Notes: generated by a model from the sequence alone, not told the origin. Positions 10,836 through 23,213 are shown, counted from the first letter of the stretch. The stretch: 64,000 nt of DNA from Molossus alvarezi (GCA_037176705.1 CM073890.1:98136591-98200590), one strand, 5' to 3'. Numbers and translations are program-made.

Positions 10836-11122
10836 CAGCGATTGTCAAGCGGTGTGCCGCGGCAGGCCCTGGTGTGCCTCAAGAATTCTTAACCCATGCA
10901 GTACCTCATGGGTTTGTCTGGGGCACTGGCCTCTTTCCCTTAGATTGCCAAATAAAAAAAAAGAACCACCACCAACACAATTGCCATCCGGTGTAAATGA
11001 ATCAAAATCATACTTATTTTTTTTGTCAGATCGACAAAAAATATAATCTGTTTTTAAGTGTATTGCAGAATTATAGTAATTACTTTATATGCGCCATTAG
11101 GTGAGAAGGTTGAAAATCACTG
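10836..11122 (+). mobile_element. Non-autonomous hAT-like DNA transposon
   Basis: About 287 bases between inverted termini CAGCGATTGTCAAGC (left) and GGTTGAAAATCACTG (right), which pair as CAGYGATTNTCAA. Just inside the left end is a GGTGTGCCGCGG...GGTGTGCCTCAAGAATT doublet typical of a mammalian/bat nhAT group, and TTTTGTCAGATCGACAAA forms an internal palindrome. The flanking octamers CGCTAGAT and CCCTGGGT agree at 5 of 8 positions, consistent with a decayed 8-bp duplication. The 64-codon frame at 10852 is not a gene. Confidence 0.75.
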
Positions 11123-12589
11123 CCCTGGGTAATCAGTACTTGGAAATAGAAACACGGTTTTATTATTCATGGCAATTCAAGGACAACTTAAACAGTACTG
11201 TCACATAACCGAGCACCCTATATGTTAAATTAATTAATTTTAGAAGTATTTCTGCACGTGGGAAAAAAACAGGTATATGTAGAAGAGGTTTTTAAATCTT
11301 TCTTTAAAGCAAAAGTTACAGACTCTTACTTGCACGCTCCAGCCCAATGCAGTTCACCCCCATCCAGGCACTTAATTTACAGTGTCAGTTGCTATAGGAA
11401 TTTGAATTTTAGCCTTCTGTGTAAAGCATAAAACACTAAATATATTTCATGAAAAAAATGTATTTTTAAATAATGAGTTTGGAGAAAAACTTATTTTTGG
11501 CAAGTGTTTCTAAATTTGTTTCTTTTGTCATGAATTATTCCATACATCATACATAAAAGTTTCATATATATAGGTATATTTTATATTTATTTTTCCTTGC
11601 TCATGTTTAAAAGAGTACACATTGACTTGATTATTTGTGCAATATAAATACTATTTATTTACCCCAGAGATGTGCTTGGCTTTTATGTGGTTATGGAATA
11701 TCTAATAAAAGTGTTTCAAGATATTTTTATAACCTAATTTATACTGCTTTTCTGGTCTCTTAGTCATAAACTGAAGAAATAACTTTGCAGATGGGAAAGT
11801 AGATATGAGTCCTATATGGCCTGGAGAAACTTGCTATAAAATTCATTCTTCGATATCAATATATTTTGAGTTCTCAGTTCAAAAATATGTTTAAGTTTTC
11901 TTGAACTTTTACTTGTCTAGTTTGTATAACATGAAATAGAAATGATTATATGTGTATATAGATATTTTCACATTGTCCAAACCTCAATTCTCAATCGAGA
12001 GGTGTGTGCGTATGTGTGCACATTGTTTGGAAAAAATGTGGGGAGAAAGAGGCCACAGGAAAAAGGGCTCAGTTTCACAATACAAATGCTGTGAAATGTG
12101 ATCCAATGATACACGAGCTTTTAAGGAGGAACTTAGGTGAACTGGATCTCAGATTTTACGTGGAATGTTTTTGAGAATCATGAGACAACAATTTAAAATA
12201 TTTCTACTTGACTCACTGAAACATCATGAAATAGTACAGAGTAGTTTTCTCGTTGGTCCCTGAATATAATTTGGTGACTCCTAGAATTGGAATGTGTTGA
12301 AATAGAATTGTTTTTCTTAAAATATGAAACAGTGTGTGCACTAGTCATTCATAGGGGTGAACGGAAGGCTCTCCAGGGTACAATAAAAAATTGTGGGGAG
12401 AAAATATCTGCGTGAAAAACAGAAATAGTACCCTGTTATCCTTGTTTGATGTTAGCCAGCCAAACAAATACCATCTAAAGGAAAATCTGACCGAGGGAAT
12501 GACTGATCCCTGGCCTTAGTAAGTCTGTATCTTCATGTGTGAGAGTCCAGACAGGAATCATTTCCTCTGAATTATGTTACAGCTCAACT
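11123..12589. other. Single-copy AT-rich DNA, nothing recognised
   Basis: No repeat landmark, splice-flanked open frame or RNA gene that I can support. Short TATATA runs occur near 11565-11590. Confidence 0.5.
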
Positions 12590-12890
12590 CATTTATTCCC
12601 TGGTGTTTCCTGAGCACTTACAGCAGCACGTCAGGTATGCTCAGCAGGCAGAATTGACCCCGCCTTCATGGAGCTTACAGTCCAGTGGCCAAGACAGACA
12701 GATTATTCTATACTCACACACGAAAGTACTGACTGGCACAATTGCCAAGAAGGAGTGGAGAGGAATCCGCAGGGTAGTGAGGGAAGGCGCGTCTGAGAAA
12801 ATGAAACATCAATTGAAATTTGGAGGATGGATAGAAGTTAGTCAGGCAAAGAGAAAGGGAAGAAAGCTTTGCAGTGTCTTTGTCATGGAG
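12590..12890 (-). repeat. L2 3' end, antisense
   Basis: Opens with CTCATTTATTCCCTGGTGTTTCCTGAGCACTTACAG, followed by CCGCCTTCATGGAGCTTACAGTCCAGTGG and AAGACAGACAGATTATTC, the antisense L2 3' end. The body continues to about 12890 with GAGGAATCCGCAGGGTAGTGAG and AATTTGGAGGATGG blocks. Overlapping open frames on both strands are by-products. Confidence 0.7.
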
Positions 12891-13373
12891 ACCTGTTCTT
12901 AGGAAAGGTAAAAGCCACACCTGGAAAGCACATGTGCAGACTTCAGACTGTTATTGGTTATCTAGGGTGTGTGGAGGGGAAATGAATTGTGTTGGGTGGA
13001 ACGGTGGATGATAACGAATGAGAATGCTCCAATCAAGAAATGGGGGGACTTGATTTTATCTGTTACTACAGAGGCTCAACGGCAAGTAAAAGACAGAACT
13101 GCATTTCTGACTTGGAGTCTCTGCCTCACTTTTACAACTCAATATATAAGATAGTATTATCCAGTATAAAATAAATGGATTCAGAGTCTGCAAACAAGGT
13201 TTAGTGCTATCTTTCTGGCAATTAGAAGTTAGGTAACTGATCATTGAACCATTCTACCTTCAGTTTCCTGAAAAACACCTTCTTCAGAACTTTTATAAGA
13301 GTGACAATAAGTAATTAGGGAACATACTGTGAAGAATTTTAAAATATGGTAGACACATAAAGTATTATGGTTA

Positions 13374-13512
13374 CAGTCATGCACCATATGATGATGGGGA
13401 TGCAGTCTGAGAAATGTGTCATTCAGCGAGTTGGTTGTGCAAACATTGTAAAGTGTATTCCACAAACCTGGATGATATAGCCTACTTCTATAATTTTATG
13501 TGCTATACTTTC
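13374..13512 (+). mobile_element. TcMar-Tigger (MER2-type) fragment
   Basis: Starts at the element terminus CAGTCATGCACC and continues with GATGATGGGGATGCAGTCTGAGAAATGTGTCATTCAG, TTGTGCAAACATTGTAAAGTG and AACCTGGATGATATAGCCTAC, matching the MER2 end. It is truncated after the first part. Confidence 0.75.
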
Positions 13513-13834
13513 ATACAATGAGCATAGCAATAGGAGTCTGTGTCCTTATCTATAAAATAGAAATAATCATTATGTGTTTCAACTAATAAGTATAAGTGTC
13601 CTAGGACTATGTCCAAAGCTAACTGTGCTTCCTTTCAGATATTTGCTTGTAGTACTTTTCAATGAATTGTGTGATATAAAAATTTGCAAAGTGCATGTCA
13701 TTATCCCATCTTATAGAGAGATCATATGTTGACATGAAGGAGCATCTCAGGCTCAGACCTCTCCAATAGCAGAACCATGGTGATAGCTGATAACTTCCAG
13801 GAAACAATGTGACCCTTTCTTCTCCCTCCTGATT

Positions 13835-13965
13835 TTTCTAACCTTCCCACCATGTCTGAAGCTCACTACTCCTGTTCACTGCTTTATTTCTCTTCACAGC
13901 ACTCACCAACATTTTCATAAGCTTGTCATATTACCTATTTGTTTATAAATTCATTTATTGCTTTT
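13835..13965 (+). repeat. L2 fragment, sense
   Basis: CACTGCTTTATTTCTCTTCACAGCACTCACCAAC...ATATTACCTATTTGTTTATAAATTCATTTATTG is the L2 segment just upstream of its 3' terminus. Confidence 0.6.
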
Positions 13966-14179
13966 GGAAGTATACTGGGCCTCTACAAGTTACTTAAGAA
14001 CACTTCTAGAACCATCCCACTGGGCATGTTCCAACTGCCCCTTGGAGAAAAAAGATCACTTGGACTAATTTCTTCTGTGGGTCTTTTGACAGAAAGCCAG
14101 TCATATCATTCTGTTCAACAGAGATTTTTTGGGGGGAAAGGCCTTATCAAATTCCTGGGACATGAAGCTATTGTTGGAA

Positions 14180-14400
14180 CTACAGTAGTTCTCTGTTATC
14201 TGCAGGGAATAAGTTCCAAGACCCCCAGTGGATGCCTGGAACACAGATACTACCAAACCCTGCACAACTTCTCTAACTCTGCCAGAAATGTGGCTACAGC
14301 TTCTTCATCAGCAGGCTCAACATCTGCAGAGTTTTATATGTTTTCGGTCCAGACCTGTTCTTGAATCTGTGTAACCATCTCTTACTTGCAGTCAGTGCCT
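14180..14400. mobile_element. Tigger-type DNA transposon remnant
   Basis: AGTAGTTCTCTGTTATCTGCAGGGAATAAGTTCCAAGACCCCCAGTGGATGCC is the terminal region of a pogo/Tigger element. The following bases may be decayed internal sequence. A 141-codon plus-strand open frame (13939-14364) crosses from L2 into this remnant and is therefore a chance ORF. Confidence 0.6.
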
Positions 14401-14735
14401 TGCGTCACCATTGAGCGGATCCCCTGCTGGGCTCTTCCTGTATGTAGTCTCAGTGCTTTCTGGAGCCACACACAGAGGGTGGTTGGAATGTGTTTTCTCT
14501 TCATTTCTGCCCTCCACACATTTCATACCTTTTTTATCTTAGCTATGCACTTACCACACACTGGGGCCGTGGCTTCTGCAGTTTGAGGCACAACAGCAAA
14601 ACTAGCACACATTTCTTCATCCTTTTTTATAATTTCATAGATAGAAGATTCATTCTAACTGTAGATCTCAGCAAATCTCTGCTTTGCTAATGGCAGAACA
14701 CCTGTTTTAAATTAAGCTTTATTATTATTATTATT

Positions 14736-14935
14736 TTTCTTTATATTGATTTTAGAGAGAGAAGAAGGGAGAGGGAGAGAGATAGAAACACTGATGAGAG
14801 AGAACATCAATTGGCCTGCGTGCACCTCACTGGGGATTGGGCCCAAAACCTGGGCATGTGCCCTGACGAGGAATTGAACTGGTGACCTCTTGGTGCCTGG
14901 GTCAGCACTCAACTCCTGAGCCACCCCGGCCAGGC
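14736..14935 (-). mobile_element. VES SINE, subfamily with AAATCAATAAAAA-type tail
   Basis: Antisense copy: TTATATTGATTTTAGAGAGAG, a GA tract, AACATCAATTGGCCTGCGTGC, CACTGGGGATTGGGCCC, GGGCATGTGCCCTGACGAGG and a reversed tRNA head ending CCACCCCGGCCAGGC. It is flanked by imperfect duplications AAATTAAGCTTTATT (14709) and AAACTGAACTTTATT (14936). Confidence 0.93.
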
Positions 14936-14954
14936 AAACTGAACTTTATTTTTA

Positions 14955-16926
14955 ATCTTGTGTTTTTTCCTTGTGTTTATGAAACAGAAGAATATAGGTT
15001 TTGAAGTAAAAATATACTAGTAGACATTATTTGATTTGAATCCTGAAGAGGAACTAGAAGTAAAGCTAAAAATATGGTTTTAATGGTCCTTATTCCTAAA
15101 ATGACAATACAAAGTTTAGTGGAAAAACCAAAAGAAAACATATACTATGATAATACAATTAGGCTTTACTCATAAATATTACGGTATACATCTTAATTTA
15201 TTTATATATCTATAAGAGGACTTATCTAGACAATCAAAAAGCTTTTAACCCAGTTGGCCTATATATAATATATACTTTTAAATTTTATTTTAATGAATCT
15301 GTAAAGTATAATTCCCTATGTGCGCACTGGAAAGTGCATACTTATATTTGTGTTAGAGGTGTGTAATGTAGACATTACAAAGTTAGTTGTTCTTATGTAG
15401 AAATGCCAAGGTCTAATTTTGCTGCTATTCCAATGTGCTGAGCAATTTGCTTTCTTTGTAGAATATACACTTGTTGTGACCTCTTATTTTGATCAAAGAA
15501 TAAAAGCCTTTAGGAATGAAAACTTAAATACAGTTGTACAATATTTAAAATTCTCTTGATTGTTCAACATCCATTTTTTTGTAAAAGAGGATATCTTTTT
15601 AAGTGTTTTTGGTAGCATCTTAACAAGCAATAATAGTTTCTTCAGTGGAAGAGGAGAGCAGAGAACAAGAAGAGTTTCTAAATCATTTTATATTAAATAT
15701 AGTAACTTGACATTTACTTCTTTGTTCTTTTCCAACTGCCTACAAAGTCTTGCCTTCCACATTATGGTAATCTTTTCTTAAATTGGCAGTCATTTGTACC
15801 ATCTATCACTTTGAAACTTATAGAAGTGTTTATTTACCATAACTCTAATTTTGGAGATATTAAAAATGTCCAAACTCTAGTCTCTAGTCAAAGATATTTG
15901 AGAATAAAATATACAATGAATTAGAAGGATATATTTAACTGTTTAGTCATATTTGCTTGTGTACAACATAATTGTGTCCACCCAAAATGGTGTGTATATG
16001 TGTATGTATTTATATTTATATATCTTAAAATTAAGAGTGCTGAACTATAATCATATGGCTTTTTATAGAAAAAGTATAGATGTACTTTATACTTTCAGAT
16101 TACTAAAATTTTAACATATTTTTTGTAATTTACTATGTGACTTCATTTCTCTTAAATATAATGGGTTAAGTTAGTTGTTTGAACTTTAGCACACAAAAAA
16201 ATTGTCTCAGCATTCTTTCTTTATGATCTAGGCAGAGTTGAAAAATTGGAGCAATATAAAACCCAACAACTACATCTTATTACTAAATAATGCTTTATCA
16301 TCTTAATGACACTAACTACTTTAGCTAGAGTCCAAACTCTCAAATTATTTAAATTTCATACTTTGAAAACATTTTGTTTTATCTAATATCTCTTTCGTAT
16401 CTGATATAACTTTTAAATTTATAGAATTCACCCTTTGCTATTCCGCAAAGGAAATAGGAATTAATCTTTGACTTTGTCCAGTGAGGGTAGAGGCATCTCA
16501 TTGATGCTGTTAGCTTCCAGCGTGGCACACACACGCTGTCCTGAGATTGCAGCACAAGACGACATTCCACAGCTACTGCTGCTTGCTCTGCGCTCAGTTC
16601 CCAGTCTCTTAAAATTCTAGGCCGATAGTACAGAGGTAGGTTCTGTGCTTACGTAATGTTGATTCTATTATTGCACTTTCTGAAAACAAGAGGTTACTGT
16701 TAACTGCAAAACAAACTGGGCCAGGGGTTGTTTTCTATCTTTTGAAAGCATTTACAAGAAATGGCTTAATAAACCATTGCTGTTGTAATGAAAAATTACA
16801 TTTTATTCATTAAGAATCACAAATGGTTGTGTGTATGTTTGTTTTTTTTTTAAATGAAGTCTAACCAGAGAGCAAAAGAGAATGATTTTAGTACTGCTTA
16901 TAATAGTACAGATCAGTTTAAAAGGT
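14955..16926. other. AT-rich single-copy DNA, nothing recognised
   Basis: Long AT-rich stretch with no named repeat. The 16480-16620 part (GTTAGCTTCCAGCGTGGCACAC...) is less AT-rich and could be under constraint, but no coding frame with splice sites is evident. Confidence 0.45.
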
Positions 16927-16943
16927 GGGTGGGTGGGTGGGGG
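16927..16943 (+). other. G-quadruplex motif
   Basis: GGGTGGGTGGGTGGGGG: four G runs of at least three separated by single T loops. This is the classic form expected to fold into a very stable parallel G-quadruplex. It may simply be a short (GGGT)n simple repeat. Confidence 0.85.
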
Positions 16944-17339
16944 CATTTGTTAAAGAACAATGGAAGATTTTCTCTGAAGGCTGCGCAGACAACAGATTTG
17001 ATGTGAAGTACTACTGGATGGCTTCTCTCATATCCAGCTAGTAGTGTTATTGACTGGTTTTGTCAGTTTTGTAGCTCATATGCTTTTTCCTTGATTTTAT
17101 TTTTCTGCTTTCTGTTATTGATTTGTAAGCAATTTTAGATTAGAATCCTGTCATCTAATTCTTTGGTATTTCCCTCCACCAGGAAAGGAGTTTTGAACAA
17201 GGTAGATGCAATAAATGTTGATGACATAGGTTATTTATTCAGTCAGGAGTATGAAGCTTCATTAAGAAGATGAAACTTATCAAGAGAAGAATATACAATT
17301 CCACTCCTTTCACTTCTTTTCAATCTTGGAAGTTACAAA

Positions 17340-17510
17340 GATTTAAGTAACTTAATGCTGTGGCATGAGTATGAGGCTGGGAGTTGGAAATTCTACCCTT
17401 AGTTCTACAAGCTAGCTATGCGACCTTGCTTTGCTTTGAAAAGTGAGGATGTTGAACCAGTGGATTTTTAATTTACCTTCTAGTTCTAAGAGGAATTCTG
17501 TTCTAATGAA
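17340..17510 (+). repeat. MIR-type SINE fossil
   Basis: Shows CTATGCGACCTTGC, AAAAGTGAGGATGTTGAACCAG and TTACCTTCTAGTTCTAAGAGGAATTCTG, the order of the MIR3-like core and 3' end. Confidence 0.6.
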
Positions 17511-18035
17511 GGACACTAAAATTTTCTTATAGCAATTACTTATGCCAAGTAATATTCCTCTTAAATCTCTATAACTTAGGGCAAGATTTCACTAAAATCT
17601 TGTGTTCATATCGACAACATGGACTGAAATCTTAGTACCTATAGTCTTTTTAATGCTATAAAATATGTAATTCAATCTAGACGTTTTGATTTGTGATTTT
17701 TGTTGTTATTGTTTTGCTTCATTTTTGCAATATGACATGATTTTACTTTTCATTTTCCACCGTTCCCAACTGTCCATGGTAAAATTACCAAATTGGCTAA
17801 TAGTTATGAACACGAGTCTTAATTACTATGTCCAGGCAGCAAAAAAGTTCAATCCATACATAATGCTCATGTTCCCTATGCCACCTTCAGTGGTGCCAGA
17901 ATCCGTGCAGATTTGTGGGTAAATATCCAGTGCCCTATCACAGAGCATAGACCCCGCCCCCAGCAAACACACTACCAACATTCAATGTTGATAATAATGT
18001 GAAAATATATCATCTATTTTTTATTTCTTTTGTAG

Positions 18036-18080
18036 GGTGTCCTTGAAGATTCATCAGAAAACTTTCATGTGCCTATAAAG
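18036..18080 (+). CDS. Candidate 45-nt coding microexon
   Basis: The segment is framed by consensus splice sites: a pyrimidine tract (TCTATTTTTTATTTCTTTTG) with acceptor TAG at 18033-18035, and donor AAG|GTAGGA at 18080/18081. It is exactly 45 bases, a multiple of three, and only the first frame is fully open, reading GVLEDSSENFHVPIK; the other two frames contain stops. No repeat covers it. I do not recognise the protein. The local splice signals are what can be seen; that it is spliced and coding is inference. It could be a chance pseudo-exon, which introns contain in numbers. Confidence 0.35.
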
Positions 18081-18989
18081 GTAGGAAAAAAAACTTTTCT
18101 GATTATAAAATATGTTCTTTGTTTTATCCAAGTTTCAATAATTTACTGGTCTTGTTAGATGTAGATAGAATTGCTCCTGCTCGTTCCAAACAACTGGGAA
18201 GTTGTTAGATGTATTTAAACACAGTGTTGCGTCTTCAGTTCAAACTGTTTCTCCGTACTGTTACACATTGTATATTATGGTAGTTTATGTTTTACTATAG
18301 ACACAATTTGTTCTTGCTTTTACATTTTTGCATTACCATCTCCATAATTTTTGGGTAGTTTGACATTAGTGAATGCAATTTACATATATCAGGAAGGCAA
18401 TTTTATAATATACACTCCAATGTATATTAATATATGTAATATATTATTAGAAACTGAGATTCTCTTGTCTACCATAATTTCACATAATTTTTGCTACTTT
18501 AAATCTGTGATTTCTTAAGAAACAAAATAAGCATAAGCATAATTAGCTATTAGTGATTTAGTAATATAAATGTTAACTTGGAAGAATTTACTTAATGAAA
18601 GTACCAGAAAATGTAGCTCTTTTCTTGGCTACAACTTATGTGAAGATAAATTTAGAATTTCTAGTCTAGTAAATACTTTCTCTGATAATAGCTTAATTGT
18701 AGCTATTTCAAACCAAATTGTTTAATTATGGTGAATCACATGCAAATTGTTCAGATGTAGGTCAGCTTCCCACTCCCACATTCTAGCACCTCTTTTCTAA
18801 TTCAGAAGGAATTACTTGATGCTTAAAAAAGGCAGAAGAGATGATTAAAGACATAAGACAAAAACCAAAACACCAATGACATAAAAACCAACAGTGGGCC
18901 AGGAGTCAAAATGTTCTCCTAAAAAATGTCAAGGCAAGTTGCATTCATTTAGGCCTTAGTTGATGATCTCTTATGCTTGCTGTGTGTTT
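18081..18989. other. AT-rich DNA, nothing recognised
   Basis: Follows the candidate donor site at 18081. No repeat landmarks, no further splice-flanked open segment seen. Confidence 0.45.
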
Positions 18990-19150
18990 GTACACAATGG
19001 TTTGCTCACTGTTCGTGAGCTTTATGGTTGGCAAATCATGGTGCCTCTTCAATGCAAAGTTTCCTCATATGTAAAATACGTGTAGTAATATCATTCTCGT
19101 TCACTTCCTGAAGATCCAGTCAGCAAGAAATATAAAACGAATGTGTGACT
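18990..19150 (+). repeat. Possible MIR fossil
   Basis: CAAAGTTTCCTCATATGTAAAATACGTGTAGTAATATCATTC resembles the MIR segment CAGTTTCCTCATCTGTAAAATGGGGATAATA. The remainder is too decayed to be sure. Confidence 0.4.
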
Positions 19151-19959
19151 CCTCTAATCTCATACGGAAAGAGCACATTCTTGTTGGTGATATGGTTGAG
19201 TGACAGAAGAGTAGTTCTCACTAATGAGAAAGAATACCTTGTGTGTAGCTCTGGGTGAGGCCAACTGAGACATTGCAGTTGTAAAAGCTAAAGAAATCCT
19301 GTTTTTCCAGCTGTTCCATTATCGCTGTAATCTATAGTTGCCTTTGATGATGGAGCATTGAATCACTCTCTCTTGAATGGTGAAGGTTGTATTATTCTAC
19401 TTCATCTTTCTATGTTGTCTACTATAGTTTCAAAGAAAAAAAATTATTTCCAGTTATGAAAGCATTGAAAAATGATAAAGCAGATTCATGAATTGTCTGC
19501 ATTTGTTATCTTCTGTCTTTAGGTGATTATCTCCATTGCTTTTAGTATATTGACAGTGAAATGTGAGCCTTGCTGGTTAATGAGTTTAAAATTTTTTGAC
19601 TCTAAATATAATAAAATTAGAATTTTGCCTTAATATAAACATAGTTTTTAATTATAATTCTTCACTGGTAATTTGATTGTTCAATAATTTAAATGTATAT
19701 GTTCATATTTTATTTTTCAACATTTTCTAAAACTTATTTTGAATGAAATTATTCATTCTTGAAGAAATATTGTAAAATTATTGAATTAAATTACTGAACT
19801 AAAAAGTGGCAGCAATTTTCTAATTCTTAGAATGGGGAAAATAGATGGTGTACACTTTGTACTTCTTTCAATATCAATATTTTTGTTGAATTATTTAAAA
19901 TAAAAATAGAGAAATATACTAAATAGAAAGTAACATCTTTCTCAAAGTTAGCTAATGTT

Positions 19960-20195
19960 AAAAAGTGTGGTATTTATTCTTCCAAATTCTTTCTTAATAT
20001 ACAAAAACATCAGTATTGCTATGTGCACATAATGCTTCTATGCCATATGCATGATTCTGTGATTTTAACATTGTAATTATGAACATCCTTCTAAGTCAAC
20101 ATATATTATCTATTTCATCTTTTTTAATGGCTGCATATTAGGCAACTTTTTTTGATGTCGCATGATTTATTTAATAGGCCCTCTAAACATTTTAT
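19960..20195 (-). repeat. Old L1 3' fragment, antisense (probable)
   Basis: TTTTTTAATGGCTGCATATTAGGC...GTCGCATGATTTATTTAATAGGCCC parallels the antisense L1 block in which AATGGCTGCATAGTATTCC is followed by CATGATTTATTTAACCAG. The preceding bases, with AATTATGAACATCCTTC, are compatible but decayed. Confidence 0.45.
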
Positions 20196-22650
20196 TTTAA
20201 AATAGAACTTTAAAATAGAATGAAAGATGGCCTTCCTTAATTACACTTTTGGCAGGCATACAAAAGAATAATTTCCATTTGAACAATGAATCAGGAAATT
20301 AAGGAGTGAAGAAAAAGTGTTACAGTAAAGAGGCATAAAAATAGTTTTAGGTAAGTGCCCATAAATGGTCAGTGGAAACAAGGGCTAATGACACAGATGC
20401 TCATGCCACTGTGTTGAAGCTGTATAAAGTGAAATTCTACGAATTTTCTCAAGGTTCACCAAAATGGCACCTTCTTCTGCAAACATTCAAAGAGATTCTT
20501 CCCCTCCTTCTCCTTCTTACCTGTTGTCTTCCATCTCCATAACACTTAGGGGAGAAGTACACTTCATCATATTATGTCAGATACAAAATTTCATCTTGCA
20601 TGTATCTTTTTGGCCCATAGAGACTGTTAACCCCTAGAAGGTGATACCTGTGTAATTCATCTTTGAGTCTTTCAGATGCTGATTAAATGTTGTTCAGTTA
20701 AATTGAAGTGTGAGAAAGGGGAGAAATCAGGGGGAAACATTTCACCTTCTTAGAATTTTATAAGGTGCCCCTATCCGCCTCTCTATTTTAATCTTCAGAG
20801 TGATGGATGAGATATAAATAATATGAACAGTTGTTGATATAAAATGAAAGGCATTTTAAGTTGAATGTTTAATTTTTTTCGTTTCTGATATATAATCAAA
20901 TTTATTTTAAATTGAATTTTAAATATTCTTTGTGATATTAATGTTCAAGATCAAACTTACAAGACAAGTATTTCAGAAAAATATTTATAATTTATGAAAC
21001 CATATTTTTAGGGTGCTGAACTTATTTATACATTACCTCATATGGCTCTAACACCACTTACCTTGGAAGCATATACACATGTAAGACATTATTATTATTT
21101 TTAAGACAGTAATAAAGTTGGCTCTGTGGGTTAATAATATAGATGGCTAATTATAAAATAGAAATAATATATAAAAGAAGCAACTCTTTACATGAATTCT
21201 GTTAGAAGAAAGGAAGTATTTTTTCATTACTTCATACAATGCACATTGTTACTCCTGCCATCAGAAGAATCTTTGACATTATCTCAAGCAGCAAAAGTAG
21301 TTATAATAGCTTGAAATATGCTTGAAGGAATCTATGCTTCCACATGAATCTGAATTCAATGGTAATGTAAATTTAAAATATCTGAACAGATGTACCAATT
21401 TCACTCTCTTTTACAGAAAAAATGAGGAACTGGTCGATGTAAAAGTTCCTTTTGCAACTGAATGTGATACTTAGTGCATAATAGTGTTTCTCCTTGTCCG
21501 ATTTGCAGAAGCCGCTTTCTCCTAGTCTGATTTTACATACTTTTTCCTGGTCAAGTCCATAAGGAGGAAAGGATCTCGATCAGCCTGTACTAAGGAAAAT
21601 GTTTGAGCTTGTTGATGACCTTTAATTGACCAGAACATGAAACTTAGGTTTTGAAAATCATACTTTGTCTAAAGAAGTCAATGCCTTTGTTCTCAAAGAA
21701 GTCAATATCCTCCCACTACTTGTCCAGGGTTGAAAATGTTAAGTACCTTCAGGACCCATGCATACATCAAAAGTGGGTGTAGGAGACCAACATTAAGAAC
21801 AGGGAGTGGTGTGGACTGAGGAACATACGATCACATGCTCAACACGAAAGGCTTACTTCTACTCATTCCAGTAAAATTTTCTAACCAATTGTATATTTCT
21901 TTACAAAATGTTGAAGTTTTAGGGAATTAAATATTGGCATTTACATGTGAAGTCTCATGGTTTTTAATGTTGGCTCAATTTTTTTAATTCAATAAAGAGA
22001 AGAAAACCTTGTAAAACACTCAAGACAGGCCTTAGGTACACAATTTGCTATCCTTGCATAAACACCAGGTAAATATTTGCTCAATGAGGGAATCAAAGAC
22101 CTCTATAAGAAATAGAGAAATTATAGGGCACTCTAACCCTTGTTCTCTCTTCTGAATTAAAAAATTCATACAAAACTTTAGGGAGGGCCATAATCATATC
22201 AACAAATATAGAAACCAACCAGATAAAACTTTTCAACTGTCTCTGGAGTCCACAAAAGGAAAAGCAAGAATAAACCAAGAAGTTCAGAAAGTGTTGTTAA
22301 AATATATTATGATATGGAAAAGAATAATGACTAAGAAGCATAATTTTTAGACACATTTTTATCTGATCCCCAACTGACCTTACGCTACTAATTTATTACC
22401 ATATTTTCTTTGCTTAAATCTTCCTGTAAATCTTTTGTTTTTTCTTAATCTTAAAATGGTGAATAAAAATAGTGGATCAAAGGAAAGTCAAACACATGGG
22501 GAAAGAAATTAAACATGCAAATCCTGTCACATAATCATTAATGAATAAACATGGATCCAATGGCCCTTGGTGTGTTTTGCATTCGGACTTGTTTAAGGCA
22601 CTTTCTTTGTGAGTTCCCCTCCGCTTTCCTTGTGTATAGACTTGCCCTTT
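20196..22650. other. AT-rich single-copy DNA with one weak L2 trace
   Basis: A possible sense L2 terminus lies near 20620-20700 (GACTGTTAACCCCTAGAAGGTGATACCTGTGTAATTCATCTTTGAG). Otherwise no feature is seen. Open frames here are short and unsupported. Confidence 0.45.
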
Positions 22651-22663
22651 TCTCTTCTAGTTT

Positions 22664-22915
22664 GTTTATTTATTTATTTATTTTTTATCCTCACCTGAGG
22701 ACATTTTTTGATATTTTGTTCAGATAGAGTGGGAGGGAGGGAGAGAGAGAGAAACATCGATGTGAAAGAGACACATTGAGTGGCTGCCACCCACACGACC
22801 CAACCAGGGCCGGGGACAAACTGCAACCCACGTACGTGCCCTTAGCGGGAACCAAACCCGGGTCTCTCCGGACCGCAGGCCGACCCTCTAACCACTGAGC
22901 CAAACCAGCCAGACC
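22664..22915 (-). mobile_element. VES SINE, GTCCTCAGGTGAGGAT-tail subfamily
   Basis: Antisense copy with a TTTA-rich tail, ATCCTCACCTGAGGACATTTTTTG, a GA tract, the GAGTGGCTGCCACCCACACGA block and the reversed tRNA head (CGGACCGCAGGCCGACCCTC...GAGCCAAACCAGCCAGAC). Flanks CTCTTCTAGTTT (22652) and CTCTTCTATTTT (22918) form the duplication. Confidence 0.95.
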
Positions 22916-23213
22916 CCCTCTTCTATTTTAATTCTTGGTTACACCACCACACATTTCACCACATTTAATGGTATTTAATTACAGTTGCTCACATATACCT
23001 CTTACCAAGAATCTCAAGACCAGAAACAATATCTTTAAAACTTTTTTTTTTGAAACATCATAAACATAGAAAATTGCCAACTATAACACAGATAATCATT
23101 TGAAAGTAAATTGTCAACCTAACGCCTCATTACCTTCACCTACTGTAGGATGTGTCGCCTTAGGAACAAGGGCATTTTCCACATAAGCAAAAAATAAAAT
23201 CATAAATACCATG

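Noticed and set aside
13939..14364. 141-codon plus-strand frame
   Set aside because: Starts in an L2 fragment and ends in a Tigger remnant, so it is a chance fusion of repeat sequence.
17183..17201. Possible 19-nt microexon between CCCTCCACCAG and GTAGAT
   Set aside because: Very short, not a multiple of three, weaker pyrimidine tract; such AG...GT pairs are frequent by chance.
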